From the NCBI RefSeq assembly GCF_903915725.1, contig NZ_CAIWTY010000092.1, forward strand, positions 62,001 through 126,000: a stretch of DNA of 64,000 bases, given 5' to 3'. The position numbers and the translations under genes are program-made. The notes beneath the pieces are model-generated. The model searched no databases, was not told the DNA's origin, and worked only from the letters and a program-made list of their open reading frames with translations. How positions within the stretch are numbered: position 1 is the first letter of the stretch; every line of letters starts with the position of its first letter. The DNA is from an uncultured Rhodopila sp. Lineage in GTDB: Bacteria > Pseudomonadota > Alphaproteobacteria > Acetobacterales > Acetobacteraceae. This document shows positions 17,022 to 26,885 of the stretch, piece by piece.

Positions 17022-17696
17022 ATGGCACGGGTGGCGATCTATTACGCTCCGGCGGATGACGACCCGCTGACCACGCTTGCCGGGCACTGGCTGGGCCGCA
17101 ACCCGGCGACCAGCGCCCCGATGGTTCAGCCGGCGCTGTTCGGGATCGATGAAGTCACCGCCGAACCCCGCCGCTACGGGTTTCACGCCACCCTGAAGCC
17201 GCCTATGCGGCTGGCGGAGGGGCGGAGTTGGACGGAACTGATGACCGCCGTCCGCGCCGTGGCCGCCGCGATCGCGCCGTTCGACTTGCCGCGCCTGGCC
17301 GTGTACGACCTGCACGGGTTTCTGGCGTTGCGCGAAACCGAGCCTTGCCCGGCGTTGCAGGCCCTGGCGGATGCCTGTGTCGAACGGCTCGATGCGTTCC
17401 GCTCACCGCCCTCCGAGGCGGAACTGGCCGCGCGCCGGGGGGCGCGGTTATCGCCGGAGCAGGAGGCGATGCTGGCGCGCTGGGGCTATCCCTACGTGTT
17501 CGAGACATGGTTCTTCCACATGACTCTGACCCGGCGCCTGTCGCAGCAGGAGAAAGAGGCGTTCCTGCCGGCGGCCGAGGCCTATTTCGCCCCGGTGCTG
17601 GAAATGCCGCGGCGGGTGGCCGATCTGTGCATCTTCACCCAGGCCGGTCCGGATGCGTCCTTCAATATCGCGGAGCGCGTGCGTCTGCGGGGATAG
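17022..17696 (+). CDS. DUF1045 2H-type phosphoesterase, phosphonate-operon protein
   Basis: 224 residues. Two H-x-T-x motifs, GFHATLKPP (about 48-56) and FFHMTLTRR (about 166-174), define a 2H phosphoesterase fold. DUF1045 proteins are commonly found in phn operons. Since C-P cleavage yields 5-phosphoribosyl 1,2-cyclic phosphate and no phnP is present here, this protein could open that cyclic phosphate; this is an inference, since 2H enzymes often act on cyclic phosphates. It sits 1 bp after phnM, last in the operon. Confidence 0.88.
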   Translation: MARVAIYYAPADDDPLTTLAGHWLGRNPATSAPMVQPALFGIDEVTAEPRRYGFHATLKPPMRLAEGRSWTELMTAVRAVAAAIAPFDLPRLAVYDLHGFLALRETEPCPALQALADACVERLDAFRSPPSEAELAARRGARLSPEQEAMLARWGYPYVFETWFFHMTLTRRLSQQEKEAFLPAAEAYFAPVLEMPRRVADLCIFTQAGPDASFNIAERVRLRG

Positions 17697-17936
17697 CGTG
17701 GCTTCCGTTCGCCCACGGATTTTCCCTGCAGGTCATGGAATACGGCAGCAGCCGATCCTGGTTGGACAGGGCGCGCAGGAGCCGTGTAACGATCCCGGCG
17801 GAGCCACGGTTGGGGGCAGGTCGAGCAACTCGTCCGTGGCATCCCGTCGATGGATCCACTCACATTGCACAATATGTCGTTTATCAATATGGTTGGGCCA
17901 GAATGGCCCGGCGGCCACCGGCACAGGAGTTTGCAC

Positions 17937-18131
17937 ATGACCACCAATATCGGACGCTTCGACCGTAACGCCCGGGCCAGCATCGGGCTGCTGCTGATCG
18001 CCGCCGCGCTGTTCGGCTTCATCGGCGTGTGGGGATTTGCCGGCGTCATCGCCGTGGCCACCGCCTTGACCGGCAACTGCCCGGCCTATCAGTATTTCCG
18101 CTACAGCACCTGTCCCGCCGCGAACGGCTGA
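17937..18131 (+). CDS. DUF2892 (YgaP-C-terminal-like) small membrane protein
   Basis: 64 residues. MTTNIGRFDRNARASIGLLL, two hydrophobic helices, then TGNCPAYQYFRYSTC. The pattern NIGxxDRxxR...G...TGxCPxY is DUF2892, as in the membrane part of YgaP. An AGGAG site precedes the ATG at 17937. Function unknown; relatives are often linked to thiol or sulfur chemistry. Confidence 0.8.
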   Translation: MTTNIGRFDRNARASIGLLLIAAALFGFIGVWGFAGVIAVATALTGNCPAYQYFRYSTCPAANG

Positions 18132-18398
18132 TTCAGCGTGGACACCGGGATCGGGCGCTCGACAAGAGAACGATGGAGCTGATCGCTTTGCGTCCTGGCG
18201 ATCAGTCGTGATCGCCGCAATGAATACCCCGCTGATTGGTCAGGCTACCTTGCGTGTGGCTTTATGTGCCCGGCGGGGGACTTGGTCAGGCCGCCGGCAA
18301 CTCCCATTCGTCGTACAGGCTCGTATCGCTATGGTGTTGATTCTCTTTGGGCAAGGGCTGGCTACAAGCTGCCGAACCCGGTTTCGCACGCCGTCCGG

Positions 18399-18896
18399 TT
18401 ACCCCGGCAGGGTGATTGGCTTGTAATCGCCCTGCTCCCGGACCACCAGGCATCCCGCGACCATATCGTGCAGCGCTTGTTTCTTGCGCGTCCAACCCGC
18501 CATCATGAAGCCAACAAGCAGAATCGAAGCTGACAGGATTTTCGCGAAATACCGGCCGGTGGCGCGCCCGAATCCGATTCGTCCACCGGTCTCGTCAACC
18601 ACCCGGATGCCCAGCAACCGCTTCCCGGGAGTCCCGCGCATTGACGAGCTTTCGAACATCGCAAAGTAAAGCCAATTCCAGACGAGGCCAGCGATGCCGC
18701 CAACCACCTGGACCGAATCAACGTCTGCCCCGCCGGCTCCCATTTGAAAGCCTATGACGCCGCCGATGATCATACCGCAAATACTGGCAATGATGCTGTC
18801 GACAAGCGCAGCAACGAAGCGCCACCAAAAACCAGCATATCGGTAAGTGGCACTGATAAGGTCGTATTCAGACGTCACCGCCAGATCTCCAACCAC
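18399..18896 (-). CDS. RDD-family membrane protein
   Basis: About 165 residues. YAGFWWRFVAALVDSII carries the R...D opening of RDD proteins, MRGTPGKRLLGIRVVDETGG the central motif, and KKQALHDMVAGCLVV the late D. Three membrane helices. A role in ion or solute transport is reported for some members but not assignable here. The first codon is GTG at 18896; a GTG 18 bp downstream with a TGGAG site is an alternative start. Confidence 0.85.
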   Translation of the reverse strand: MVGDLAVTSEYDLISATYRYAGFWWRFVAALVDSIIASICGMIIGGVIGFQMGAGGADVDSVQVVGGIAGLVWNWLYFAMFESSSMRGTPGKRLLGIRVVDETGGRIGFGRATGRYFAKILSASILLVGFMMAGWTRKKQALHDMVAGCLVVREQGDYKPITLPG

Positions 18897-19073
18897 GCCA
18901 TGTCTATAACGTTATAATCACGTATATGATCTATCACAGCAGATTGTTTTGTGTTCGTCAAGCCGGTCTACAGAACCATTTGTTCGCCCCGATCGCCTTG
19001 GCTGACCCGGCCCGGACCTGTCACGCGGCCGCTGCGGTCCTATGTTCCATAAACACCGACAAAGGACCCGATC

Positions 19074-21107
19074 ATGGCCGAAGCGGCGAACCTGTTGGGG
19101 CGGGAAACTTCCCCTTATCTCCTCCAGCATGCCGGCAACCCGGTGCACTGGCGCCCGTGGGGCCGCGCCGCTCTCGACGAAGCGAAGGCAGCCAACAAGC
19201 CGATCATGGTGTCGATCGGCTATGCGGCGTGCCACTGGTGCCATGTCATGGCGCATGAGTCCTTTGAGGATCCGGAGACCGCCGCGCTGATGAACCGCCT
19301 GTTCGTCAACATCAAGATCGACCGTGAGGAGCGTCCGGACATCGACCGGATCTACATGTCGGCGCTGCAGGCTCTGGGCGAGCAGGGCGGCTGGCCGCTG
19401 ACCATGTTCACCACGCCCGACGGTACGCCGTTCTGGGGCGGCACCTATTTCCCGCCGGAGCCGCGCTGGGGCCGCCCGTCGTTCCGCCAGGTGCTCGAGG
19501 GCGTCGCCAACGCCTTTCACACCGGTGCCGAGGCGGTCCTTCAGAATACCAAGGCGTTGACGCAGCTGCTGGAGCGCGAGGCGGCTGCGTCCGTGGGCGA
19601 CCTGCCCGGACCGGGGCAGTTGGACGCTGTCGCGAACGCCTACTTGCGCATGACCGACCCGGCGCAGGGGGGACTGAAAGGCGCGCCGAAATTCCCCCAT
19701 CCGCCGATATACCGTTTCCTGTGGCAGAACGCCTTCCGCACCGGCGACCCGGCAGCTTTGGACGCGTTGCACCTGATGCTGGAGCGGATGTCGCAAGGCG
19801 GCATCTACGACCACCTCGGCGGCGGCTACGCCCGCTATTCTACCGACGAAATCTGGCTGGTGCCGCATTTCGAGAAGATGCTGTACGACAACGCCCAGCT
19901 CCTGGAACTGCTGACGCTGGCCCACGCCCACCGGCCGAACCTGCTCTATGCGGCGCGCGCCGCCGAGACTGTCGGCTGGATGATGCGCGACATGACCGCG
20001 CAGTGCGTCGATGGCAAGGCCGCTTTCGCCGCGTCGGAGGACGCCGACAGCGAAGGCGAGGAGGGCCGCTTCTATGTCTGGACCGAAGCCGAGGCCGATG
20101 CGCTGCTCGGCCCGGAAGCACCCGCCTTCAAGCGCGCCTATGACGTGACGCAAGGCGGCAACTGGGAGGGGCACACCATTCTGCGCCGCGTCACCCCTCC
20201 CGGCACCGCGGACGAGGAGGCCGCATTGGCCCGTGCGCGCGAGGTGCTGTTCCGGGCGCGGGCGAAGCGGGTTCGCCCCGCCCGGGACGACAAGGTGCTG
20301 GCGGATTGGAACGGCCTCGCCATCGCCGCCCTGGCCCGGGCCTCGGCCGTGTTCGCGCAGCCCGGCTGGCTGGATCGTGCGCGCGAGGCGTTCGGCTTTA
20401 TCCTGGCCAACATGACCGACCTGCGCGGCGGCGTCGCGCATGCGTGGCGGCTTGGCAGGGTGACCGCGGCCGGGATGATCGACGACCAGGCCGCCATGGC
20501 CCGCGCCGCTCTGGCGTTGCACGCGGCCACCGGCGACGAGTCCTATATCGCCATTGCGATCCGGCTGGCGGATGCCGCGCGGGACGCGTTCGCGGACCTG
20601 GATGGCGGGTTCTACACCACCGCAGCCGACGCCGCCGACGTGCCCGTGATCCGGCCCCGCACGGCCGTTGACGACGCGACTCCGGCCGGCAGCGCCATAA
20701 TGGCGGAGGTTCTGGCGCGGCTGTACCACCTGATCGGCGATCCGGCCTGGCGTGCCCGGGCGGAGGCTGTTTTGACCGCGTTCTCCGGCCAGCCAGATCA
20801 GCTTTCGGCCATGCCGACGCTGCTGGGGGCGGCGGATCTGCTGGAGGAGGGCGCCTGCATCGTCGTCGCTGGAGACGCGTCGGATGGGCGCGAGCAGGCG
20901 CTGGTTGCGGCGGCGCTGCGATCACCCGATCCCGCCGTGACGGTCACCCGCGCTATCGATGCCGGCACGCTGCCGGAAGGCCACCCGGCGCATGGGAAGG
21001 CGTCCGGCCCGGACGGTCCGGTCGCCTATGTGTGCCGGCGCAATGTCTGCGGCCTGCCCATCGGCGGGCCCGATGCCTTGGCCGAGGCCGTCCTCACGCG
21101 AGCTTGA
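19074..21107 (+). CDS. DUF255 / YyaL-type thioredoxin-domain protein
   Basis: 677 residues. An N-terminal thioredoxin-like domain (about 1-165) with [19 protein letters not shown], then [18 protein letters not shown], whose CHWC is the redox-site pair, and GGWPLTMF. The rest is an (alpha/alpha)6-barrel-like region similar to N-acylglucosamine epimerases, including [15 protein letters not shown] and [14 protein letters not shown]. Full length for the family. Function is not established; cytoplasmic, no signal peptide. Confidence 0.93.
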   Translation: MAEAANLLGRETSPYLLQHAGNPVHWRPWGRAALDEAKAANKPIMVSIGYAACHWCHVMAHESFEDPETAALMNRLFVNIKIDREERPDIDRIYMSALQALGEQGGWPLTMFTTPDGTPFWGGTYFPPEPRWGRPSFRQVLEGVANAFHTGAEAVLQNTKALTQLLEREAAASVGDLPGPGQLDAVANAYLRMTDPAQGGLKGAPKFPHPPIYRFLWQNAFRTGDPAALDALHLMLERMSQGGIYDHLGGGYARYSTDEIWLVPHFEKMLYDNAQLLELLTLAHAHRPNLLYAARAAETVGWMMRDMTAQCVDGKAAFAASEDADSEGEEGRFYVWTEAEADALLGPEAPAFKRAYDVTQGGNWEGHTILRRVTPPGTADEEAALARAREVLFRARAKRVRPARDDKVLADWNGLAIAALARASAVFAQPGWLDRAREAFGFILANMTDLRGGVAHAWRLGRVTAAGMIDDQAAMARAALALHAATGDESYIAIAIRLADAARDAFADLDGGFYTTAADAADVPVIRPRTAVDDATPAGSAIMAEVLARLYHLIGDPAWRARAEAVLTAFSGQPDQLSAMPTLLGAADLLEEGACIVVAGDASDGREQALVAAALRSPDPAVTVTRAIDAGTLPEGHPAHGKASGPDGPVAYVCRRNVCGLPIGGPDALAEAVLTRA

Positions 21108-21197
21108 GCCCCCGCGGCTTTGTGTTTCCGCGTCGAACCTTTTCATGCACATCTGCCGTCGCCAGTGGCGCATCACCCGTAAGCCGGAGACGACAGG

Positions 21198-23099
21198 ATG
21201 GACACCAACCCCCGCGGCGGCGCCCGCACCGAATCATCGCCGGCCGATCGGCCGGTGACCGCGGCAGGGGCGTTGGGGGCGCTGGGGATTGTGTATGGGG
21301 ATTTGGGAACCAGCCCGCTCTACACCTACCAGACCATCGTCGGTTCCGTCGGAGGTCATCCCTCGGCCGAGGACGCGCTGGGCCTGCTCTCGCTGGTGGT
21401 CTGGTCGCTAATCGTCGTGGTGTCGATCAAGTATGCCGTTTTCGTCATGCGGGCCGACAATCACGGCGAAGGCGGCATACTCGCGCTGATGGCGTTGGTG
21501 ACGAAGCACGCCGGCGGCGCCGCCGGAGCCCTGATCGCCGCGGGACTATTCGGGGCGGCACTGATCTACGGCGACGGAATCATCACGCCGGCGATCTCCG
21601 TGCTGAGCGCGCTGGAGGGTGTCAACGTCGTCACCGACGTGCTCAAGCCCTATATCCTGCCGGCCGCGCTGGTGGTTCTGGTGACTTTGTTCTGGGCGCA
21701 GATGCGTGGCACGGCCAGCATCGGCCGCATCTTCGGCCCGGTCATGCTGCTGTGGTTCGCCGTAATCGCCGCGCTCGGGCTGTATGGCGTGATGCGGCGG
21801 CCGGATGTCGTGCTGGCGGCCAATCCGCTGCGCGCCATCGGCTTTGCGGTGGCGCATGGCTGGCAGACCTTCTTCGTTCTCGGCGGCGTGTTCCTGGCGC
21901 TGACCGGCGGCGAGGCGATGTATGCCGACATGGGCCATCTCGGACGCAAGCCGATCAGGGTGTCGTGGTTCTGCGTCGTGCTGCCGGCGCTGCTGCTGTG
22001 CTATGCCGGGCAGACGGCGCTGCTGCTGGAGAACCCCGGACTGGACGGCAATCCGTTCTTCCGGCTTTCGCCCGGCTGGGCGGTGGTGCCGCTTGTGGTT
22101 CTGGCGACGTTTGCCACCATCATCGCCAGCCAGGCGATCATCACCGGTGCGTTTTCACTGACCCGTCAAGCTATGCAGCTTGGCTGGTTCCCGGGCCTGA
22201 ACATCCGGCAGACCTCGGACGAAGAATACGGTCAGATCTACGTGCCGGTGGTGAACTGGACGATGATGGTCTGCACGCTGATCCTGACCTTCAGCTTCGG
22301 CAGTTCAGACGCGCTGGCGGGCGCCTATGGCACGGCGGTTTCGACGACCATGCTGCTGACCACGGCACTGCTGTTCAACGCGATGCGCGATATCTGGCGC
22401 TGGCCCGTCCTGGTCGCGCTGCCGCTGGCGGCCGTGTTTCTGCTGATCGATCTGGCGTTCTTCGGCGCCAACCTGCTGAAGATCCGGGAGGGCGGCTGGA
22501 TTCCGCTGGCGCTGGGCGGGCTGATCTTCCTGGTGATGACGACCTGGCACCGAGGCATCCTCGCTATCCAGCAATCCCTGGTGCAGAAGCCGGAATCCAA
22601 TGCCGCATTCCTGGCGCTTCTGCGCAGCGGCAAGGTAGCCCGCGTGCCGGGAACGGCGGTGTTCTGCAGCCGCAGCGACAGCGCCATCCCGGCGGTGCTG
22701 GTCCGCCATGTCAAGCAGATCAAGGCTGTGCAGGAGACGGTGGTGAGCCTGACGGTTCGCTTCGAGCAATACCCGCGCGTGCCGCTGTCGCGGCGGGCGG
22801 AGGTGGAGCAGATGGCGGAGGGGTTCTGGCACATCACGCTGCGCTTCGGCTTCACCGAGATACCGAATGTCGCCACTGCTCTGGCCTGCGCCAAGGACCA
22901 GGGCTGCCCGTTGAACCTGGACGATGCGGTTTATTTCGCCGCGCATGACGACGTGGTGCGACGGGCGGAGCCGCCCCGGCTGGCCGGTTGGCGGCGTATG
23001 CTGTTCGCGGTGATGTATCGCAATGCGGTGCGCACGCCGGATCGCTTCGATCTGCCGCCGGATCAGTTTCTTGAGGTGGGGCGGCAGATCGCGTTGTAG
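21198..23099 (+). CDS. kup: Kup-type low-affinity potassium uptake protein
   Basis: 633 residues. GALGIVYGDLGTSPLYTYQ at 28-46 is the KUP signature; ALTGGEAMYADMGHLG and the NPFFRLSP and QAIITGAFSLTRQAMQLG stretches are also typical. About 12 membrane helices occupy residues 20-465, followed by a C-terminal cytoplasmic part (about 470-633). Proton-coupled K+ uptake at the inner membrane. Single gene, 90 bp after the DUF255 gene. Confidence 0.96.
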   Translation: MDTNPRGGARTESSPADRPVTAAGALGALGIVYGDLGTSPLYTYQTIVGSVGGHPSAEDALGLLSLVVWSLIVVVSIKYAVFVMRADNHGEGGILALMALVTKHAGGAAGALIAAGLFGAALIYGDGIITPAISVLSALEGVNVVTDVLKPYILPAALVVLVTLFWAQMRGTASIGRIFGPVMLLWFAVIAALGLYGVMRRPDVVLAANPLRAIGFAVAHGWQTFFVLGGVFLALTGGEAMYADMGHLGRKPIRVSWFCVVLPALLLCYAGQTALLLENPGLDGNPFFRLSPGWAVVPLVVLATFATIIASQAIITGAFSLTRQAMQLGWFPGLNIRQTSDEEYGQIYVPVVNWTMMVCTLILTFSFGSSDALAGAYGTAVSTTMLLTTALLFNAMRDIWRWPVLVALPLAAVFLLIDLAFFGANLLKIREGGWIPLALGGLIFLVMTTWHRGILAIQQSLVQKPESNAAFLALLRSGKVARVPGTAVFCSRSDSAIPAVLVRHVKQIKAVQETVVSLTVRFEQYPRVPLSRRAEVEQMAEGFWHITLRFGFTEIPNVATALACAKDQGCPLNLDDAVYFAAHDDVVRRAEPPRLAGWRRMLFAVMYRNAVRTPDRFDLPPDQFLEVGRQIAL

Positions 23100-23425
23100 G
23101 CGCTGCTTGATGCGGAATCTCATGCGATGAAGAAGATAGCAGACTCATTGGACGATCTGGCCCGTATCAAAGTTGCGGCGGCAGCGTCTGAGCGTGCGCG
23201 GTTGCCGCGACTGGAGCGCGAACTGCGGACTCGGGTTCCCGCCGGCTTTTGCGCCGCCGACCGGCTTACCCGCGACGAGGTTCATAAGCGCGACGCCTGA
23301 CAGTGGCAGTCGATCAGCCGTTCCGCTGACCGGACCGCGACGGGCTCTTCAAACACCCGCTAGCCGGTCGAACCAGCGGCGATGTGCGGCACTACTCCCG
23401 AACGCTTATCGGCCAGGGAGTTTGC
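23100..23425. other. Intergenic region
   Basis: 326 bp between kup and a very small membrane-protein gene. A 57-codon frame (23127-23300) is open but has no ribosome site or recognisable content, so it is not called. No terminator with a T-run was seen. Confidence 0.4.
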
Positions 23426-23569
23426 ATGCATCCGCTTTCAGGTCTGGTCCTTGTTACTTTTGTGTTAGTCGTCGCGTTTCTTGTCTGGAATCTTTTGTCC
23501 GTCAAGAAGAACCAGAAGACCGGAGGCGATACCACGGACATCGGCGGGGCCAACGATCCGTTGTCGTAA
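23426..23569 (+). CDS. 47-residue single-span membrane protein
   Basis: MHPLSGLVLVTFVLVVAFLVWNLL is one membrane helix; the tail (KKNQKTGGDTTDIGGANDP) is polar. A GGGAG site lies 6 bp before the ATG. The longer frame from 23384 adds 14 residues without a ribosome site. Function unknown; it looks like other tiny membrane proteins that regulate larger ones. Confidence 0.5.
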   Translation: MHPLSGLVLVTFVLVVAFLVWNLLSVKKNQKTGGDTTDIGGANDPLS

Positions 23570-23593
23570 GACTGTGCCGCGGTGCCCGTGGCT

Positions 23594-24643
23594 TCAGCCC
23601 GGGCTTCGCGCCGCACCCCTCGTCTCTGGCGCCCGCACCGTCCCGTCCGCCCGCAAATACTCCGGGCCGATCGGCACCTTGCCGAGGCCGCCGGGGATAT
23701 CCAGCACGTAAGTCGGCCATGCCAACCCGGTCACCCTGCCGCGCAAAGAATCAACCAGTGCCCGGCCTTCCTCTATCGGCACGTGAAACCGCGCCGTGCC
23801 CGGTGCGGCATCCAACTGGTGCAGGTAATATGGCTTCATCCGGTGCGCGATCATCGCACGGAACAACGCCTCCAGCGCCTCGGCGCTATCGTTGACACCG
23901 CGCAACAGCACCGACTGCCCGAGCGCCGGAATCCCGAGCGCACGCACCCGCCGCAACGCAGCGCCCGCCGCCGGAGTAAATTCGCGCGCATGATTCGCAT
24001 GCACCACCAGCCACATCGACCGATCCGTCTCCATCGCCGCCGCCAGGGCCTCCGTCAGACGTTCCGGATCGGCCACCGGAACGCGCGAGTGGATGCGGAT
24101 CGTCCGGACATGCGGCATCCCCGACAGCGTGCCGATGATGTCCGCCAAGCGCCGCGGCGACAGCATCAGCGGATCGCCGCCGGTCAGGATGATTTCCGTC
24201 ACCGCGGGATGGTCCGAGAACCACACATAGGCCGCCTGCAACTCCGCGTCAGTCAGCACGCCGCCATCCGGGCCGACATGTTCCCGCCGGAAGCAGAACC
24301 GGCAATACACCGGGCACACCAGCAACGGCTTCAATAGTGCCCGATCAGCGTAACGATGAACCACACCCTTGACGGGCGAAAGCGCATCGTCGCCGATCGG
24401 ATCGAGGCTTTCGTGAGGCAAAACGATCAATTCAGCGGGGTCCGGAATGAACTGCCGGGCGATGGGGTCGTCCGGAGTCCGGATCAACGCCCGCATCGCG
24501 GAAGACACCGCAACCGCATAGCGCGCCTCGGTCGCGGCCACAGCCGGCAGGGCATCGGGCTGGATAAGGCCCGCCGCCAGCAGCGCCTCCGCGCTCCGCA
24601 GAGTCGGGTTGTCATCGTCGTCGGCAGCGTGCATCGGTCCCAT
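23594..24643 (-). CDS. Radical-SAM lysine 2,3-aminomutase-like enzyme (EpmB/KamA family)
   Basis: About 349 residues. Radical-SAM cysteines in CPVYCRFCFRR; LTGGDPLMLSPRRLADI and GIPALGQSVLLRGVND are KamA-family motifs; the C-terminal AWPTYVLDIPGG also fits. It lacks the long C-terminal extension of clostridial aminomutases, so an EpmB-like role (beta-lysine for elongation factor P) is plausible. No epmA or efp is nearby to support it. The ATG at 24643 is chosen; the longest frame begins at a TTG. Confidence 0.85.
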   Translation of the reverse strand: MGPMHAADDDDNPTLRSAEALLAAGLIQPDALPAVAATEARYAVAVSSAMRALIRTPDDPIARQFIPDPAELIVLPHESLDPIGDDALSPVKGVVHRYADRALLKPLLVCPVYCRFCFRREHVGPDGGVLTDAELQAAYVWFSDHPAVTEIILTGGDPLMLSPRRLADIIGTLSGMPHVRTIRIHSRVPVADPERLTEALAAAMETDRSMWLVVHANHAREFTPAAGAALRRVRALGIPALGQSVLLRGVNDSAEALEALFRAMIAHRMKPYYLHQLDAAPGTARFHVPIEEGRALVDSLRGRVTGLAWPTYVLDIPGGLGKVPIGPEYLRADGTVRAPETRGAARSPG

Positions 24644-24741
24644 CGCCGCCGCTTTGGCGACCCGCACCGGCCCTGTCAACCTTGCCCGCAAGCCCGCCCG
24701 CGCCTAGCGTTTCGCGCGTCCAAACCACCAGGAGACGAACC

Positions 24742-25158
24742 ATGGTCGATGTCCCCAATCGCCCCGAATACCAAAGCGAGCTGTTCAAGAAAGGTCTCGA
24801 AGTCCGCCGCGAGGTGCTCGGCCGCGACTACGTGGACGCCTCCCTGGCCCGCGCCGACGATTTCAACGCAGCCTTCCAGCAGATGACCACCGAAATCGCC
24901 TGGGGCATGTGCTGGACCCGCCCCGGCATCGACCGCAAAACCCGCAGCATGATCAACCTGACCATGCTCTCCGCGCTGAACCGCGGCGCCGAACTGCGCC
25001 TGCACCTGAAAGCCGCCCTCACCAACGGCGTCACCCGCGACGAAATCAAAGAAATCCTCATGCAGGTCGGCGCTTATTGCGGCATCCCCGCCTGCCTGGA
25101 GGCATTCAAGATCGCCACCGAAGTGTTCAAGGAAATCGACTCGGCGAAGGGGTCGTAA
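24742..25158 (+). CDS. Carboxymuconolactone decarboxylase family protein
   Basis: 138 residues. WGMCWTRPGIDRKTRSMINL and LHLKAALTNGVTRDEIKEIL, then HAYCG-type QVGAYCGIPACLEAF, match PcaC/CMD enzymes, all-alpha proteins. Cys, Glu and His positions of the active site appear kept. Start ATG at 24742, with AGGAG 11 bp before it. With the dehydrogenase gene 3 bp downstream it forms a small catabolic unit, perhaps for an aromatic or lactone intermediate. Confidence 0.88.
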   Translation: MVDVPNRPEYQSELFKKGLEVRREVLGRDYVDASLARADDFNAAFQQMTTEIAWGMCWTRPGIDRKTRSMINLTMLSALNRGAELRLHLKAALTNGVTRDEIKEILMQVGAYCGIPACLEAFKIATEVFKEIDSAKGS

Positions 25159-25161
25159 CGC

Positions 25162-26064
25162 ATGACCGGGTCAGTCGGCTTCGTCGGCGTCGGCAACATG
25201 GGCTGGCCGATGGCCGCCTGCCTCGTGAAGGCGGGCTTCACCGTCAAAGTCAACGATTCCCGCCGCGAAACCGCTGATAATTTCGTCCAGCAAGTCGGCG
25301 GCACCGCCCCCGACAGCCTGCGGCAACTCGCGGAGGGCTCGGACGTCATCGTCACGATGCTGCCGACAAGCGTCATCGTCGAACGGGTGCTGGCCGCAGG
25401 CGACGACAACCTGCTCTCCGGCCTGAAGCCGGACACCATCATCATTGAAATGAGCTCCGGCGTGCCGTCGGTTACGCAACGTCTGGCCGAGCAGGTGACC
25501 GCGCTGGGCGGAACGCTGATCGACGCACCCGTATCCGGCGGTGTGCCGCGGGCGAAAACCGGGCAGCTCGCCATCATGGTGGGCGGCGATACAGAAACGA
25601 TCGACAAGGCCATGCCGGTGCTCGCCGCCATGGGCACCTCCGTGCTGCGGACCGGAGCCGTCGGCTCCGGCCAGGCCATGAAGGCGCTGAATAACCTCGT
25701 CAGCACCGGCGGATTCCTCATCGGCATCGAAGCCCTGCTGATCGGGCAGCGTTTCGGCCTCGATCCGGGAGTGATGACCGACGTGCTGAACGCCGCGACG
25801 GGCATGAACAATTCGACGCAGAAAAAATTCAGACAGTTTGTGCTGTCGCGCAAATTCGACGCCGGATTCACCATGGGGCTCTTGGCGAAGGATTTGTCGA
25901 TCGCCCTGCAGGTCGGACGGGAAACCGCGACCGCGGCACCGCTGTCGGCTCTGGTGAACGAAATGATCGTCTCGGCGCAAGCGAAGTTCGGGCCTGATGC
26001 GGATCATACTGAAATGGCGAGGCTGTGTGAGCTGCTGGTCGGCACCGAACTGGGGGTTGGCTGA
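25162..26064 (+). CDS. Beta-hydroxyacid dehydrogenase (3-hydroxyisobutyrate dehydrogenase family)
   Basis: 300 residues. An NAD(P)-binding GFVGVGNMGWPMA at 5-17, the substrate loop DAPVSGGVPRAKTGQLAIM, and the catalytic Lys in GSGQAMKALNN. Family members oxidise 3-hydroxyisobutyrate or reduce tartronate semialdehyde; substrate not decided. Follows the CMD-family gene by 3 bp and shares one base with the next start (ATG at 26064 overlapping TGA). Confidence 0.9.
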   Translation: MTGSVGFVGVGNMGWPMAACLVKAGFTVKVNDSRRETADNFVQQVGGTAPDSLRQLAEGSDVIVTMLPTSVIVERVLAAGDDNLLSGLKPDTIIIEMSSGVPSVTQRLAEQVTALGGTLIDAPVSGGVPRAKTGQLAIMVGGDTETIDKAMPVLAAMGTSVLRTGAVGSGQAMKALNNLVSTGGFLIGIEALLIGQRFGLDPGVMTDVLNAATGMNNSTQKKFRQFVLSRKFDAGFTMGLLAKDLSIALQVGRETATAAPLSALVNEMIVSAQAKFGPDADHTEMARLCELLVGTELGVG

Positions 26065-26819
26065 TGTTTCGTTGGCTGTTACTCGGTTTTTTCACCTTCG
26101 TTTCGGGTGGAGCACAAGCCGATCCGTCGGCTTTATGGAAGATTGTGGATGGGCAATGCGTGCCACATGAGGAGGAGACGCATAATCCGGCGCCTTGTTC
26201 CGCAGTCGATCTGGCGCAGGGAGTGGACAAGGGAACCGCGGTGTTGAAGGACATCGTCGGGATCGCGCAGTTCTTGCTGTTACCGACGGCCCGCATCGGC
26301 GGCATCGAAGACCCCGCCGTGCTGGCGCCCGGGGCCACGAACTACTGGGAGGCCGCGTGGCAGGCGCGGCATTTCGTGGATGAACGTTTGCATACGGCAT
26401 TGCCGCGCGAGGATGTTTCGCTGGCTATCAATTCGCTTTACGGGCGCACGCAGGATGAGTTGCATATCCATATCGATTGCATCCGCCCCGACGTGCGCGA
26501 CGCTCTCACCGCCAACCTCGACAAAATCGGTGATCGCTGGGCGCCGTTTCCGGTGCCGCTGGCCGGCCATAATTACCGCGCGATCCGTGTCATTGGGGAC
26601 AATCTGGACTCGGTCAATCCATTTTTGATACTTGCGGACAGCGATCCCCGGATACGTGCGGACATGGGGATGCACACGCTGGTGGTTGCCGGCGAAACGT
26701 TCCCCGGAGGGTCTCGCGGATTCGTTCTGCTGGACGATCAAGCCGATCTGCTAGCCGGCAATCGTGCCTCGGGAGAGCAATTGCAGGATCACAGTTGCGC
26801 CGTGGCCGAGAAGCGATGA
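26064..26819 (+). CDS. cdh: CDP-diacylglycerol pyrophosphatase
   Basis: 251 residues with a signal peptide or N-terminal anchor (MFRWLLLGFFTFVSGGAQA). NSLYGRTQDELHIHIDCI carries the HIT-like HxHxxC histidines; ARIGGIEDP and NYWEAAWQAR are Cdh landmarks. It splits CDP-diacylglycerol to phosphatidate and CMP at the inner membrane. It overlaps the dehydrogenase stop by one base; whether the link is functional is unclear. Confidence 0.9.
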   Translation: MFRWLLLGFFTFVSGGAQADPSALWKIVDGQCVPHEEETHNPAPCSAVDLAQGVDKGTAVLKDIVGIAQFLLLPTARIGGIEDPAVLAPGATNYWEAAWQARHFVDERLHTALPREDVSLAINSLYGRTQDELHIHIDCIRPDVRDALTANLDKIGDRWAPFPVPLAGHNYRAIRVIGDNLDSVNPFLILADSDPRIRADMGMHTLVVAGETFPGGSRGFVLLDDQADLLAGNRASGEQLQDHSCAVAEKR

Positions 26820-26885
26820 TCTATTCAGTCGCCGCGCCGCGCAGTTGATCAGGGCTGCGGGCATCGGCGCACGAAAGGCAGGCGC

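Noticed and set aside
18918-20729. 603-codon minus-strand frame opposite the DUF255 gene
   Set aside because: Shadow of a gene with clear thioredoxin and barrel motifs; content is low-information and Arg/Gly-rich.
23127-23300. 57-codon ORF (MKKIADSLDDLARIK...) after kup
   Set aside because: Open but without ribosome site or recognisable content; chance openness is likely at this GC level.
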